Source: Prevotellaceae bacterium (lineage in GTDB: Bacteria > Bacteroidota > Bacteroidia > Bacteroidales > UBA932). From it: a stretch of 36,500 bases of DNA. The translations under genes and the position numbers were made by a program. The stretch is taken from contig JAISAC010000174.1 in assembly GCA_031266935.1 (NCBI GenBank), forward strand, positions 1-36,500, written 5' to 3'. The stretch's first letter is position 1; each line of letters opens with the position of its first letter. Below are positions 9,174-17,150 of the stretch, one piece after another. The notes beneath the pieces are model-generated. The model did not search any database. It had not been told where the DNA came from and saw only the letters and a list, made by a program, of their open reading frames with translations.

Positions 9174-9965
9174 ATGTTATCGGCAATTGTATGGAATGTT
9201 GACCCTGAGCTTTTCTCCATTGGGCCGATTCATGTGCGCTACTACGGGGTGCTGTTTGCGCTGTCGTTTGTATGCAGCTACCTCATCTTTGTGCGCTTTT
9301 TCAAGCGCGATAAGCTGCCGCTACCGCTGCTCGATACGCTTACCATGTGGGCGGTAGTCTCCACCATTGTTGGCTTACGCCTTGGGCACTGCCTGTTTTA
9401 CGACCCGGGCTACTACCTCTCGCACCCGCTCGAAATCCTGAAAATTTGGGAAGGCGGCTTAGCAAGCCACGGCGCGGCTATTGGCGTTCCGCTGGGGCTA
9501 TACTTTTTTTGCCGCAAGTACAAGATGAACTACCTTTGGCTGCTCGACAGAATAGTAATTGTGGTAGCGCTCACCGGCTTTTTCATCCGCATGGGCAACC
9601 TGATGAACTCCGAGATATACGGCATCCAGACTTCGCTGCCGTGGGGCTTTATTTTTGAGCGCCGCCACGAGGTTGTGCCCAAGCATCCCACGCAAATATA
9701 CGAGGCGCTGGCTTACCTGCTGATATTTTGTATCCTCCTGTACGCTTACGCAAAAAAATCCAGCCTGCTCAACCGCAAAGGCTTCTTATTCGGAGCATTT
9801 CTTGTGCTGGTGTTCACCTTCCGCTTCTTTGTGGAGTTCATCAAAGAGCGCCAGGTTGACTTTGAGGAAGGTATGCCGCTTGATATGGGGCAGCTGCTTA
9901 GCATCCCCTTTGTGCTGCTGGGTATATCCATGCTGATATACAGCTGGAAGACGAAGAAATTTTGA
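9174..9965 (+). CDS. lgt: Prolipoprotein diacylglyceryl transferase
   Basis: IGPIHVRYYGVLFALSF, GLASHGAAIGVPLGLYFF, RMGNLMNSEIYG, HPTQIYEALAYL. Confidence 0.96.
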   Translation: MLSAIVWNVDPELFSIGPIHVRYYGVLFALSFVCSYLIFVRFFKRDKLPLPLLDTLTMWAVVSTIVGLRLGHCLFYDPGYYLSHPLEILKIWEGGLASHGAAIGVPLGLYFFCRKYKMNYLWLLDRIVIVVALTGFFIRMGNLMNSEIYGIQTSLPWGFIFERRHEVVPKHPTQIYEALAYLLIFCILLYAYAKKSSLLNRKGFLFGAFLVLVFTFRFFVEFIKERQVDFEEGMPLDMGQLLSIPFVLLGISMLIYSWKTKKF

Positions 9966-10035
9966 ATTCTGAATTTTGAATTTTGAATTATCCTGACGGC
10001 GTAAGCCAATTCAAAATTTATAATTCAAAATTCAT
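9957..10035. repeat. Palindromic AATTC-rich element, full copy with CCTGACGGCGTAAGCC core
   Basis: Same gene-proximal arm as at dxs (GAAATTTTGAATTCTGAATTTTGAATTTTGAATT) and identical 27-bp core plus right arm. Confidence 0.75.
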
Positions 10036-10115
10036 AACTCTCTTTGCTATTGAGGTTGTTTTGTTAGAAAAATGAGGTAAAAAATGAGGCTGAACCCTCA
10101 AAAAAAGATTTAGCC
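10035..10115 (+). repeat. Foldback-element copy A (truncated)
   Basis: ctctctttgctattgaggttgttttgttagaaaaatgaggtaaaaaatgaggctgaaccctcaaaa matches copies at 11026 and 31024. Confidence 0.7.
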
Positions 10116-10244
10116 TTATTTTCTTTTATTTTTCTTTTTGTTGGATTAATTAGAGTTTATATTCAATAGTTGATGGCACCTCAAACCATTTAAATTTCGT
10201 GCGTTTGCCCCGTCATAGCACCTCAAAAAAAAGAAATAACCATA

Positions 10245-10276
10245 TTTGCCCGTAAGGAATTATTATTGTAAATTTG
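10245..10276 (+). promoter_or_regulatory. Bacteroidota-type promoter
   Basis: TTTG (10245-10248)-N20-TAAATTTG (10269-10276) just upstream of the small ORF pair. Confidence 0.6.
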
Positions 10277-10316
10277 CCCCGTCAGCGTGGTTACAAACAA
10301 AAAAAACAATACAGCG

Positions 10317-10580
10317 ATGTTAGTTCGGAATTTTTATTATTATCTTGCCAATCAGGACGAATTGGTGAAGCAGTATAACGGAAAATACCTCGTAATCTCC
10401 GACCGAAAGATTATCTATTCCTCGCCCGACGATGCCGACGCTTTCAAAAAAGGAATGGAGATGGCAGGATTAGGCAACTTTATTATGCAGCTTTGCACAC
10501 CGGGCGAACAGGCATATACTGTGAAGTGTTACACGCCTCGGGTGGTTTTTTCTGACGTGCGCAACCGCCAAAAGAGCTAA
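10317..10580 (+). CDS. Small protein, possibly DUF5678-like
   Basis: ORF 10287-10580; ATG at 10317 gives MLVRNFYYYLANQDELVKQYNGKYLVISDRKIIYSSPDDADAFKKGMEMA; ends 4 nt before the next ORF. Confidence 0.65.
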   Translation: MLVRNFYYYLANQDELVKQYNGKYLVISDRKIIYSSPDDADAFKKGMEMAGLGNFIMQLCTPGEQAYTVKCYTPRVVFSDVRNRQKS

Positions 10581-10584
10581 ATAA

Positions 10585-11025
10585 ATGGGGAAAAGTTACG
10601 CATTTACAAAGAAATACGACAATATTACTCATGTACTTACGCTACCCGTATCAATTTCCTTAATTGGCTCTAACGGAAAGTACGAAACCCAGGGGATTAT
10701 TGATACAGGCGCAATTTGTTCGGTGGTGTCGATGAATGTGGTAGAAAAGTTGGGCGGCATACCATTCAGCTATCAGTTTATCAATACGGCAAGTGCGCAC
10801 AATACGCTAACACCACTTTATAAAGCAGCAGTGGTTTTGTGTGGTAAACTCGAAATAACAAATTTGACTGTTAGCGACGGTATTTTGCCTGTGGGCGAAG
10901 AATGTTTGATAGGAATGGATATACTTGCGCTTGGCGACCTTGCTGCTACGCATTTTGATGGTAAAACCTGCATTTCATTCCGTATTCCTTCGCTACAAAG
11001 TATAGAATTTACAGAGGACTCCTAA
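10585..11025 (+). CDS. Retropepsin-like aspartic protease domain protein
   Basis: GIIDTGAICSVVSMNVV catalytic-type motif and ECLIGMDILALGDL hydrophobic-Gly motif. Confidence 0.75.
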   Translation: MGKSYAFTKKYDNITHVLTLPVSISLIGSNGKYETQGIIDTGAICSVVSMNVVEKLGGIPFSYQFINTASAHNTLTPLYKAAVVLCGKLEITNLTVSDGILPVGEECLIGMDILALGDLAATHFDGKTCISFRIPSLQSIEFTEDS

Positions 11026-11150
11026 AAACTCCCAAAAATGAGGTAATGAAGTTAATACACATCGTTACGTTCTTTACTACTACTGAGGTTGTTTTGTTGA
11101 GAAAATAAGGTGAAAAATAAGGTTGAACCCTCAAAAGAACCTCATTCCTA
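11026..11150 (+). repeat. Foldback-element copy B (right arm missing)
   Basis: aatgaggtaatgaagttaatacacatcgttac...actgaggttgttttgttgagaaaataaggtgaaaaataaggttgaaccctcaaaagaacctcatt. Confidence 0.75.
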
Positions 11151-11304
11151 TTTAGATGGATTGGAAGCCATGAAACTGAAAGGAGAGCCCACCATACCGT
11201 TACATGAGTTTATAAATGAACAAAACAAAAAACGTGGATTAAATGTATAATATGATTATCGGTAAAATGAGAGAATAAAAAATATCGAGTACAACAGGAC
11301 AATC

Positions 11305-11336
11305 ATTCAAAATTCAAAATTCAAAATTCAAAATTG
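11305..11336. repeat. AATTC-rich repeat abutting the DUF4249 start
   Basis: attcaaaattcaaaattcaaaattcaaaattg; the last TTG is the only start codon at this N-terminus. Confidence 0.6.
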
Positions 11337-12497
11337 AGAACTAAAACTCTTTGTTTTTTTGCAGCGCTGCTTGCCTGCTCGTGCGTAGAGCGCGTTACTA
11401 TCGACACGAATAGCCAAAATCCAAAGCTGATAGTGGTGGCTATGCTTACCACCGACACTATGCAGCAGGTGGTTACTATCACCAAATCGACCAACTTTTT
11501 TGGCGGGGATACCTGCCCGGCCGTACCCAACGCAAAGGTGTGGATAAACGATGAGCAGCTTACCCTGCTTGACGCCGGAAAAGGCGCTTACGCCACCCGA
11601 GACGATTTTTCTCTGGTGCCCGGCAACACCTACCGGCTGCGCGTGCTCTACGATATGAACGGAGACGGCGCGGACGAGGAATTCTGGGCAGAGGACGTTG
11701 TGCCCCACGCCATGTCGGTGCTGGGTATGCCGGGTGTACTGGTTACCCCCATTAACATGGATGGCGACACCTCCAGGTATGCGCCCCCCTTTATTGTTTC
11801 TGCCTTCGTTTGGCGCGAAAATCCTAACGACAGCTACGGCCGCGTCACCCAACGCTACCAGGGCAAGCAGCGGTCGGAAAATTTGACGCAGTACTCCATC
11901 GGCGACCTCTCATCCCTCTCCTCCAACCCCACTGCGGTACCGGGAATTTGTACGATTACCCGTGGCGGCTTTTTTCTGGAAGGGCAAACCGATACCGTTT
12001 TTTACTGCCCTTTTGATACCGTAACGCTCAGGGTGGACGGCATAACCACAGCAATGGCGCGCTTCGTTTCGTCGGCGCGAATGGAGAGCAACGGCAGCAA
12101 CCCCATGTTTGGCGGAGCGCCGGCCAACGTGGAGTCCAACATTAACGGCGCTAACGTGACGGGTTGCTTTGGGCTTTCCGCCGGCGGGAGGCCTGCCAGC
12201 TTTGTATTGCCGATGAATACCAAAACGCTGGACGGCGATAACGTATGGTTTAACATGCGCGATACTACCCTGCAAATTACCATACAGGAGGGCACTGCTA
12301 CCTACGCTACCGGCCCCTTAAAAGGGCAGGTGTACTTTAGGATGAAAAGCGTTGACGCCCATATCAAAGGATTTTGGGCGTACAAAGGTGCGGGCGAGGA
12401 GGCTTCAAGGTTCGAGATGAAAAGCTACAACGAATTTTGGGACATTGCCGGTAACGAAAAGTGGATGCGCGGGAGCAGGGCGCGGGGGATGGATTAA
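11334..12497 (+). CDS. DUF4249-type lipoprotein
   Basis: MRTKTLCFFAALLACSCVERVTID... lipobox then DUF4249-like LIVVAMLTTD...VPNAKVWIND...YRLRV; TTG start. Confidence 0.8.
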   Translation: MRTKTLCFFAALLACSCVERVTIDTNSQNPKLIVVAMLTTDTMQQVVTITKSTNFFGGDTCPAVPNAKVWINDEQLTLLDAGKGAYATRDDFSLVPGNTYRLRVLYDMNGDGADEEFWAEDVVPHAMSVLGMPGVLVTPINMDGDTSRYAPPFIVSAFVWRENPNDSYGRVTQRYQGKQRSENLTQYSIGDLSSLSSNPTAVPGICTITRGGFFLEGQTDTVFYCPFDTVTLRVDGITTAMARFVSSARMESNGSNPMFGGAPANVESNINGANVTGCFGLSAGGRPASFVLPMNTKTLDGDNVWFNMRDTTLQITIQEGTATYATGPLKGQVYFRMKSVDAHIKGFWAYKGAGEEASRFEMKSYNEFWDIAGNEKWMRGSRARGMD

Positions 12498-13150
12498 ACC
12501 CAATCGGGGTACGCTCTGAACACCAGTACGCTGCCCTCCGAAAAATGTACGGAAAACGAATCTCCCAGCGACGCGTTCAGCGTACCCATCCACCACGAGG
12601 GTAAGGAGCGGTCGGTAATCGGGTATTGCAGCCCCTTGGTGGTGATTTTTGTGCGCGGCGACAGGCAAAATATAGATACCTGCTGTCCGGCAAAACTCTC
12701 GAAAGTTGAGCTGCTACAGGCTACGCTTAGCGCGCCATAGTTAGTTAGCATTTGCACATCTACTTTTCCGGCGTAGTCGGCCATGAGCGATATGTTGCCC
12801 AGCGTATGGTCTTCCCTTTTGCCGGTTGCCCCCAGAATGGTAATTTTGTTGTAGCCGTTGAGCTTGCAAAAATTTATGGATTTTGTAAGGTCGTTGCTCT
12901 CCTGGTCCGCCTCATGGTGCAGCCTGTCGGCAAAGCGCTCTTTCAGCTCCGGCGGAATGCTATCCAAATCACCTACGATGTGGGTAGGCTCCATGCCGAA
13001 TTGCAGCAGCGCCTCCACCGCACCGTCGCAGCAGACAATGGAGGTTGCGCTTCGCAAAAGCCGCAAGGCAACGCTGTGCACGGGAAACTCCCCATGCGCC
13101 AGCGCTACCGTATAAAAGGGTTGTATGAGATTTAAAAATTTAAGGCTCAA
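12494..13150 (-). CDS. Thiamine pyrophosphokinase
   Basis: CCDGAVEALLQFGMEPTHIVGDLDSI, DQESNDLTKSINFC, ILGATGKREDHTLGNI. Confidence 0.92.
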   Translation of the reverse strand: MSLKFLNLIQPFYTVALAHGEFPVHSVALRLLRSATSIVCCDGAVEALLQFGMEPTHIVGDLDSIPPELKERFADRLHHEADQESNDLTKSINFCKLNGYNKITILGATGKREDHTLGNISLMADYAGKVDVQMLTNYGALSVACSSSTFESFAGQQVSIFCLSPRTKITTKGLQYPITDRSLPSWWMGTLNASLGDSFSVHFSEGSVLVFRAYPDWV

Positions 13151-13219
13151 AACTCCAACCCTGTTTTTGGGGTTTTAAAGGCTTTTTTTGGAGATTTAAA
13201 TCAAGCATGGCCTTATGCA

Positions 13220-14548
13220 TCATTTTTTGGTTTTCACCTCAATAATTGCATCGAAACCGCTCGGTATGTCGGCCAGCTTGAACGTTGCGCTGCCCGTTTT
13301 TTTGCCCTTCTTCCACGAGAGCTTCGAGGTTGCGCTTGGGTTTAGCCATTTTGCCGACAGAACGGCGGCAGGGAATTGTAGCGTTAGCTCCTCGCCTTCC
13401 TTGTTCAGAATGTGGATGTAGTGCGTGTTGCCCTTTCGGGTGGTTGCTCCCCACGCCTGCGGCCTGGCAACGCCTGCTGCCGTGCCGTATATGGTTTCTC
13501 CGTAAGCCGACATCCACTGCCCCATCTCCTTCAGGCGGGCAATGCAGGTATCCTCCACCTCGCCCGTAGGCATAGGCCCAACGTTCAGCAGGAGGTTTGC
13601 TCCGTATCCGGCGGACTTCACCAGCAGCTGTACCAGCTGCCGGGTTGACTTGAAGTCGTTGTCGCGGAGGTGGTATCCCCACGAGCGGTTTATGGTTTCG
13701 CAGGTTTCGAGCGGCAGAGCTCCGGCAATGCTTTGGTTTGCGCTAAATCCACCCCCTGTGTTTTCGCCGGGCAAATCTTTCTCAAAAGCTTGGTAGTCCT
13801 CGCCGGGCAGGGCCGGGAGATGGTGGTTGTTGGCAATCATGCAGGCGGGTTGCAGGGTGTGAATTAAGCTGTATATCTCGTCAAAGCGCCAGTTCACGGC
13901 AGACATTTCGTGCGCTACTTTTTGATTTTCCTCCGGCAGCTGGTCCCATTCTCCGTCAAACCATATTCCTGCAATTTCGCCGTAGCCGGTGAGCAGCTCC
14001 GTCAGCTGCGCCTTCATGAAGGCAACGTAGGAACTCCAGTCCTTTTGCTCGTTGTGGACTATGCCTTTGCCTGTGCGGCCTGTGGTGTGGCTGTAATCTT
14101 CGCGCGACCAGTCCAGCAGGGAGTAGTAGAGCGCCAGCTTAATTCCCTCCTTGTGGCACTCGTCGGCCAGCTGCCGGATGAGGTCTTTGCCGTAGGGTGT
14201 GCGCATAATGTTCCAATCGGACTGCTTGGTATCCCAGTTGCTAAACCCGTCGTGGTGGCGCGAGGTGAAGGTGATGTACTTCATGCCGGCTTCCTTGGCA
14301 ATGCCCACCAGCTTTTTTGCGTCAAACAGCTGAGGGTTGAAAATGTGCTGCAGCTTTTTGTAATCGTGCACGGCTATTGATTTATTGTGCATAACCCACT
14401 CGCCGTCGCACAGGACGCTGTACGGACCAAAGTGGACAAATAAACCGAAACGTGCCTCCTCAAACCATTGGTGGCTGGGATTTTTGGCTTGTGCGCTTGC
14501 GCCGGCATACAGCAGGCAAATGATGAATAGCGTTGCTAATTTTTTCAT
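13220..14548 (-). CDS. Alpha-L-fucosidase (GH29)
   Basis: WFEEARFGLFVHFGPYSV, TFTSRHHDGFSNWDTKQSDWN, IWFDGEWDQ, NLLLNVGPMPTGEV; N-terminal signal peptide. Confidence 0.95.
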   Translation of the reverse strand: MKKLATLFIICLLYAGASAQAKNPSHQWFEEARFGLFVHFGPYSVLCDGEWVMHNKSIAVHDYKKLQHIFNPQLFDAKKLVGIAKEAGMKYITFTSRHHDGFSNWDTKQSDWNIMRTPYGKDLIRQLADECHKEGIKLALYYSLLDWSREDYSHTTGRTGKGIVHNEQKDWSSYVAFMKAQLTELLTGYGEIAGIWFDGEWDQLPEENQKVAHEMSAVNWRFDEIYSLIHTLQPACMIANNHHLPALPGEDYQAFEKDLPGENTGGGFSANQSIAGALPLETCETINRSWGYHLRDNDFKSTRQLVQLLVKSAGYGANLLLNVGPMPTGEVEDTCIARLKEMGQWMSAYGETIYGTAAGVARPQAWGATTRKGNTHYIHILNKEGEELTLQFPAAVLSAKWLNPSATSKLSWKKGKKTGSATFKLADIPSGFDAIIEVKTKK

Positions 14549-14552
14549 GTTG

Positions 14553-14604
14553 TGATTGTGATTAATTGCTAATTGTTAATTGTTAATTATTAATTGTTAA
14601 TTGT
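14553..14604. repeat. AT-rich short-period repeat (TTAATTGTTAATTG)
   Basis: gattaattgctaattgttaattgttaattattaattgttaattg between fucosidase and rlmB-like genes. Confidence 0.6.
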
Positions 14605-14606
14605 TT

Positions 14607-15362
14607 TCAGCTTCTTTGCCTGACCGCCTCAAACAGCGCTACCGCTGCCGCCGCGCTCACGTTGAGCGAGGCAATGCTGCCGCGCAGCGGAATACGCACC
14701 AGCTCATCTGCCGTGCGCAGGATGTCGGACGATATGCCTGCCTCCTCCGACCCCATTACGATGGCGGTTGGCCGGGCGAGGTTGAGCGCGTACAGGCTCT
14801 TGTCGGCTTTTTCGGTAGCAGCTACCACCTGCACTCCGCTGTTACGCAGGTAGGCTATTGCGCTGCGAAGGCTGGGTACGCGGCATACCGGCATTATGTT
14901 GAGCGCACCCGCCGACGTCTTGAGCGCGTCGCCGTTGATTTGCGCAGCGCCCTTGGCCGGAACTGCTATGGCATGCACCCCTGCGCACTCCGCCGAGCGC
15001 GCAATAGCGCCGAAATTGCGCACGTCGGTTACGCCGTCGAGCAGCAGCACCAGCGGCGCTTCCCCGCGCTCTACAACGCTTATTACCACCTCTTCAAAAT
15101 CTGCGTAGGCTATGAGCGAAGCAAACGCCACCACTCCCTGATGATTTTTTTGCGTAAGCGCGTTGAGCTTTTCAGCCGGTACGCGCTGCACCGGTACATG
15201 CCGCTCTTCGAGCAGCGCAACCAGCTGCTGCGCCAGCTCACCCTCCATGCCTCTTCTCAGCATTACCTTGTCTATTTCGCGGCCGTTTTGCAGGGCCTCC
15301 ATCACCGGACGTATGCCAAATAGCAGATTTTCGGGCGACACTTTTCGTTGCTTATAAATCAT
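14607..15362 (-). CDS. rlmB: TrmH-family RNA 2'-O-ribose methyltransferase (RlmB-like)
   Basis: LLFGIRPVMEAL, LLLDGVTDVRNFGAIARSAECAGVHAI, IVMGSEEAGIS, RIPLRGSIASLNVSAAAAVALFE. Confidence 0.93.
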   Translation of the reverse strand: MIYKQRKVSPENLLFGIRPVMEALQNGREIDKVMLRRGMEGELAQQLVALLEERHVPVQRVPAEKLNALTQKNHQGVVAFASLIAYADFEEVVISVVERGEAPLVLLLDGVTDVRNFGAIARSAECAGVHAIAVPAKGAAQINGDALKTSAGALNIMPVCRVPSLRSAIAYLRNSGVQVVAATEKADKSLYALNLARPTAIVMGSEEAGISSDILRTADELVRIPLRGSIASLNVSAAAAVALFEAVRQRS

Positions 15363-15567
15363 TCAATTTTTGGAAGTTATGTAAGAATAGAATTTTAATA
15401 AAATAGCATTTTGTTTTTATAAATAACTAATATTAAGCGATTTACGTTTTGTAAAAATCAAACGCAAAGTTCAAATGCTGTAATACAAAAATATAACAAA
15501 TCTTTCAGAGCAGCAAAAATATTTCATCACAAGAGGCGTAAACCATAAGATCAATAAAGAATTAATT

Positions 15568-15813
15568 CCAAATTCGGAAGTAAAAGGATGCCAAGTTCGG
15601 AAGTAAAATGATGCCAAATCGGGAAGTAAGAAGATGCCAAATCGGGAAGTAAAAGGCTGCCAAATCGGGAAGTAAAAGGCTGCCAAATCGGGAAGTGAAA
15701 GGCTGCCAAATCGGGAAGTAAAAGGTTGCCAAATCGGGAAGTAAAAGGCTGCCAAATCGGGAAGTAAAATATCGCCAAATCGGGAAGTAAAAAGTTGCCA
15801 AATTCGGAAGTTT
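15568..15813. repeat. 23-bp tandem array, 10 full units plus a partial 11th; consensus CCAAATCGGGAAGTAAAAGGCTG
   Basis: Units start every 23 bp at 15568, 15591, 15614, 15637, 15660, 15683, 15706, 15729, 15752, 15775, partial at 15798; no spacers. Confidence 0.97.
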
Positions 15814-15825
15814 TATGTATCTTTG
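15795..15825 (+). promoter_or_regulatory. Promoter of the DUF4143 ATPase gene, overlapping the end of the repeat array
   Basis: TTG (15795-15797)-N20-TATCTTTG (15818-15825), ATG at 15845. Confidence 0.65.
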
Positions 15826-15844
15826 CACTCAAAAATAGCTGTAT

Positions 15845-17113
15845 ATGAGCAAAAGTAACTATTTATCAAGGGTTTGTGATTTTGACCTTCAAAGTGCGCT
15901 TGACGCTATGGGAGCGGTGCTTATTGAAGGGGCAAAATGGTGCGGAAAAACAAGCACCGCCGCAAATGTTGCACGAAGTATCCTGCTTATGCAGGATACC
16001 GATAATGCGCGCTCTTACCAGGAGATGGCAGATACCAAGCCTTCGCTGCTGCTGAAAGGTGAAAATCCGCGCCTGATTGACGAATGGCAAATGTCGCCCA
16101 TTCTTTGGGATGCGGTGCGCTTTGAAGTGGATAACCGAGGCTTGGCAGGACAGTTTATTTTGACCGGTTCTGCCGTGCCTGCCGACAACGTAACGTCGCA
16201 CACGGGAACGGGTCGTTTTGCAAGGATTTTGATGCGCCCGATGAGCTTGTACGAATCGAAAGAATCAAACGGAACCGTTTCGCTTGCCGATTTGTTTGAC
16301 GGGAAGCACGAAATCGAAGGCAAATCCGATTTAAGCATAGAGCATATAGCGTTTGCGCTATGCAGAGGCGGTTTTCCTGCAACAATCAACAAGTCCGATG
16401 CAACGGCCTTGCGAATGGCTGTTGATTATGTTGAAGCAATTATCAATCAGGATATTTCGCGGGTTGATGGCGTAGAAAAAAATCCAACCCGCGTTAGGTT
16501 GCTTTTGCGCTCGCTGGCCCGAAATATCGCGACAATGACTTCTGCGCAAACGATACTGGGCGATGTAGAAAGCACCGAAACAAGCATTTCGGATAAAACG
16601 TTTGCAGTGTACTACAATGCTTTACGACGAATTTTTGTGGTAGAAGATATGCTTGCATGGTCGCCTTCGCTGCGCTCCAAAGCGGCGATACGCACCTCGC
16701 CGAAGCGCCATTTTGTTGACCCATCAATTGCTACGGCTGCTATGCGCATCAATCCGGCAGCAGTTTTGCAGGATTTTGAATATTTTGGCTTTCTGTTTGA
16801 AGCGCTGTGCGCGCGCGATGTTCGCGTTTACGCGCAGCGAAATGACGGAGATGTGTTTCACTACCACGACAAAAGCGGATTGGAGGCAGATATGATTGTG
16901 CAGCTGCGCAATGGCCGCTGGGGTGCAGTAGAAGTAAAGTTAGGAAACCGGCAAATCGAACAGGCAGCAGATAATCTGTTAAAATTGAAAGAGAAGATAA
17001 ACACAGACAAAATGCGAGACCCTTCGTTTTTGCTCATACTGACCGGTGGGCAATTTGCTTACCGTAGAAAAGACGGCGTTTTGGTTGTCCCGATTGGATG
17101 TTTGAAAAATTAA
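15845..17113 (+). CDS. ATP-binding protein, AAA + DUF4143
   Basis: VLIEGAKWCGKTSTA (Walker A), PRLIDEWQMSPILWDAVR, FILTGSAVP, C-terminal GLEADMIVQLRNGRWGAVEVKLG. Confidence 0.94.
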   Translation: MSKSNYLSRVCDFDLQSALDAMGAVLIEGAKWCGKTSTAANVARSILLMQDTDNARSYQEMADTKPSLLLKGENPRLIDEWQMSPILWDAVRFEVDNRGLAGQFILTGSAVPADNVTSHTGTGRFARILMRPMSLYESKESNGTVSLADLFDGKHEIEGKSDLSIEHIAFALCRGGFPATINKSDATALRMAVDYVEAIINQDISRVDGVEKNPTRVRLLLRSLARNIATMTSAQTILGDVESTETSISDKTFAVYYNALRRIFVVEDMLAWSPSLRSKAAIRTSPKRHFVDPSIATAAMRINPAAVLQDFEYFGFLFEALCARDVRVYAQRNDGDVFHYHDKSGLEADMIVQLRNGRWGAVEVKLGNRQIEQAADNLLKLKEKINTDKMRDPSFLLILTGGQFAYRRKDGVLVVPIGCLKN

Positions 17114-17150
17114 TTTTTGTTGAAGCCAAAAATACGGTTTAGCGACCAAT

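Noticed and set aside
15568-15813. CRISPR array
   Set aside because: Units are contiguous with no spacers, 23 bp each, and no cas genes are present.
15471-15832. Minus-strand ORFs of 88-94 aa with repeated PIWQPFTSRFGSLLLPDL motifs
   Set aside because: All three frames are open because the 23-bp repeat is stop-free; the peptide repeat is a translation of the DNA array and there is no supporting start context.
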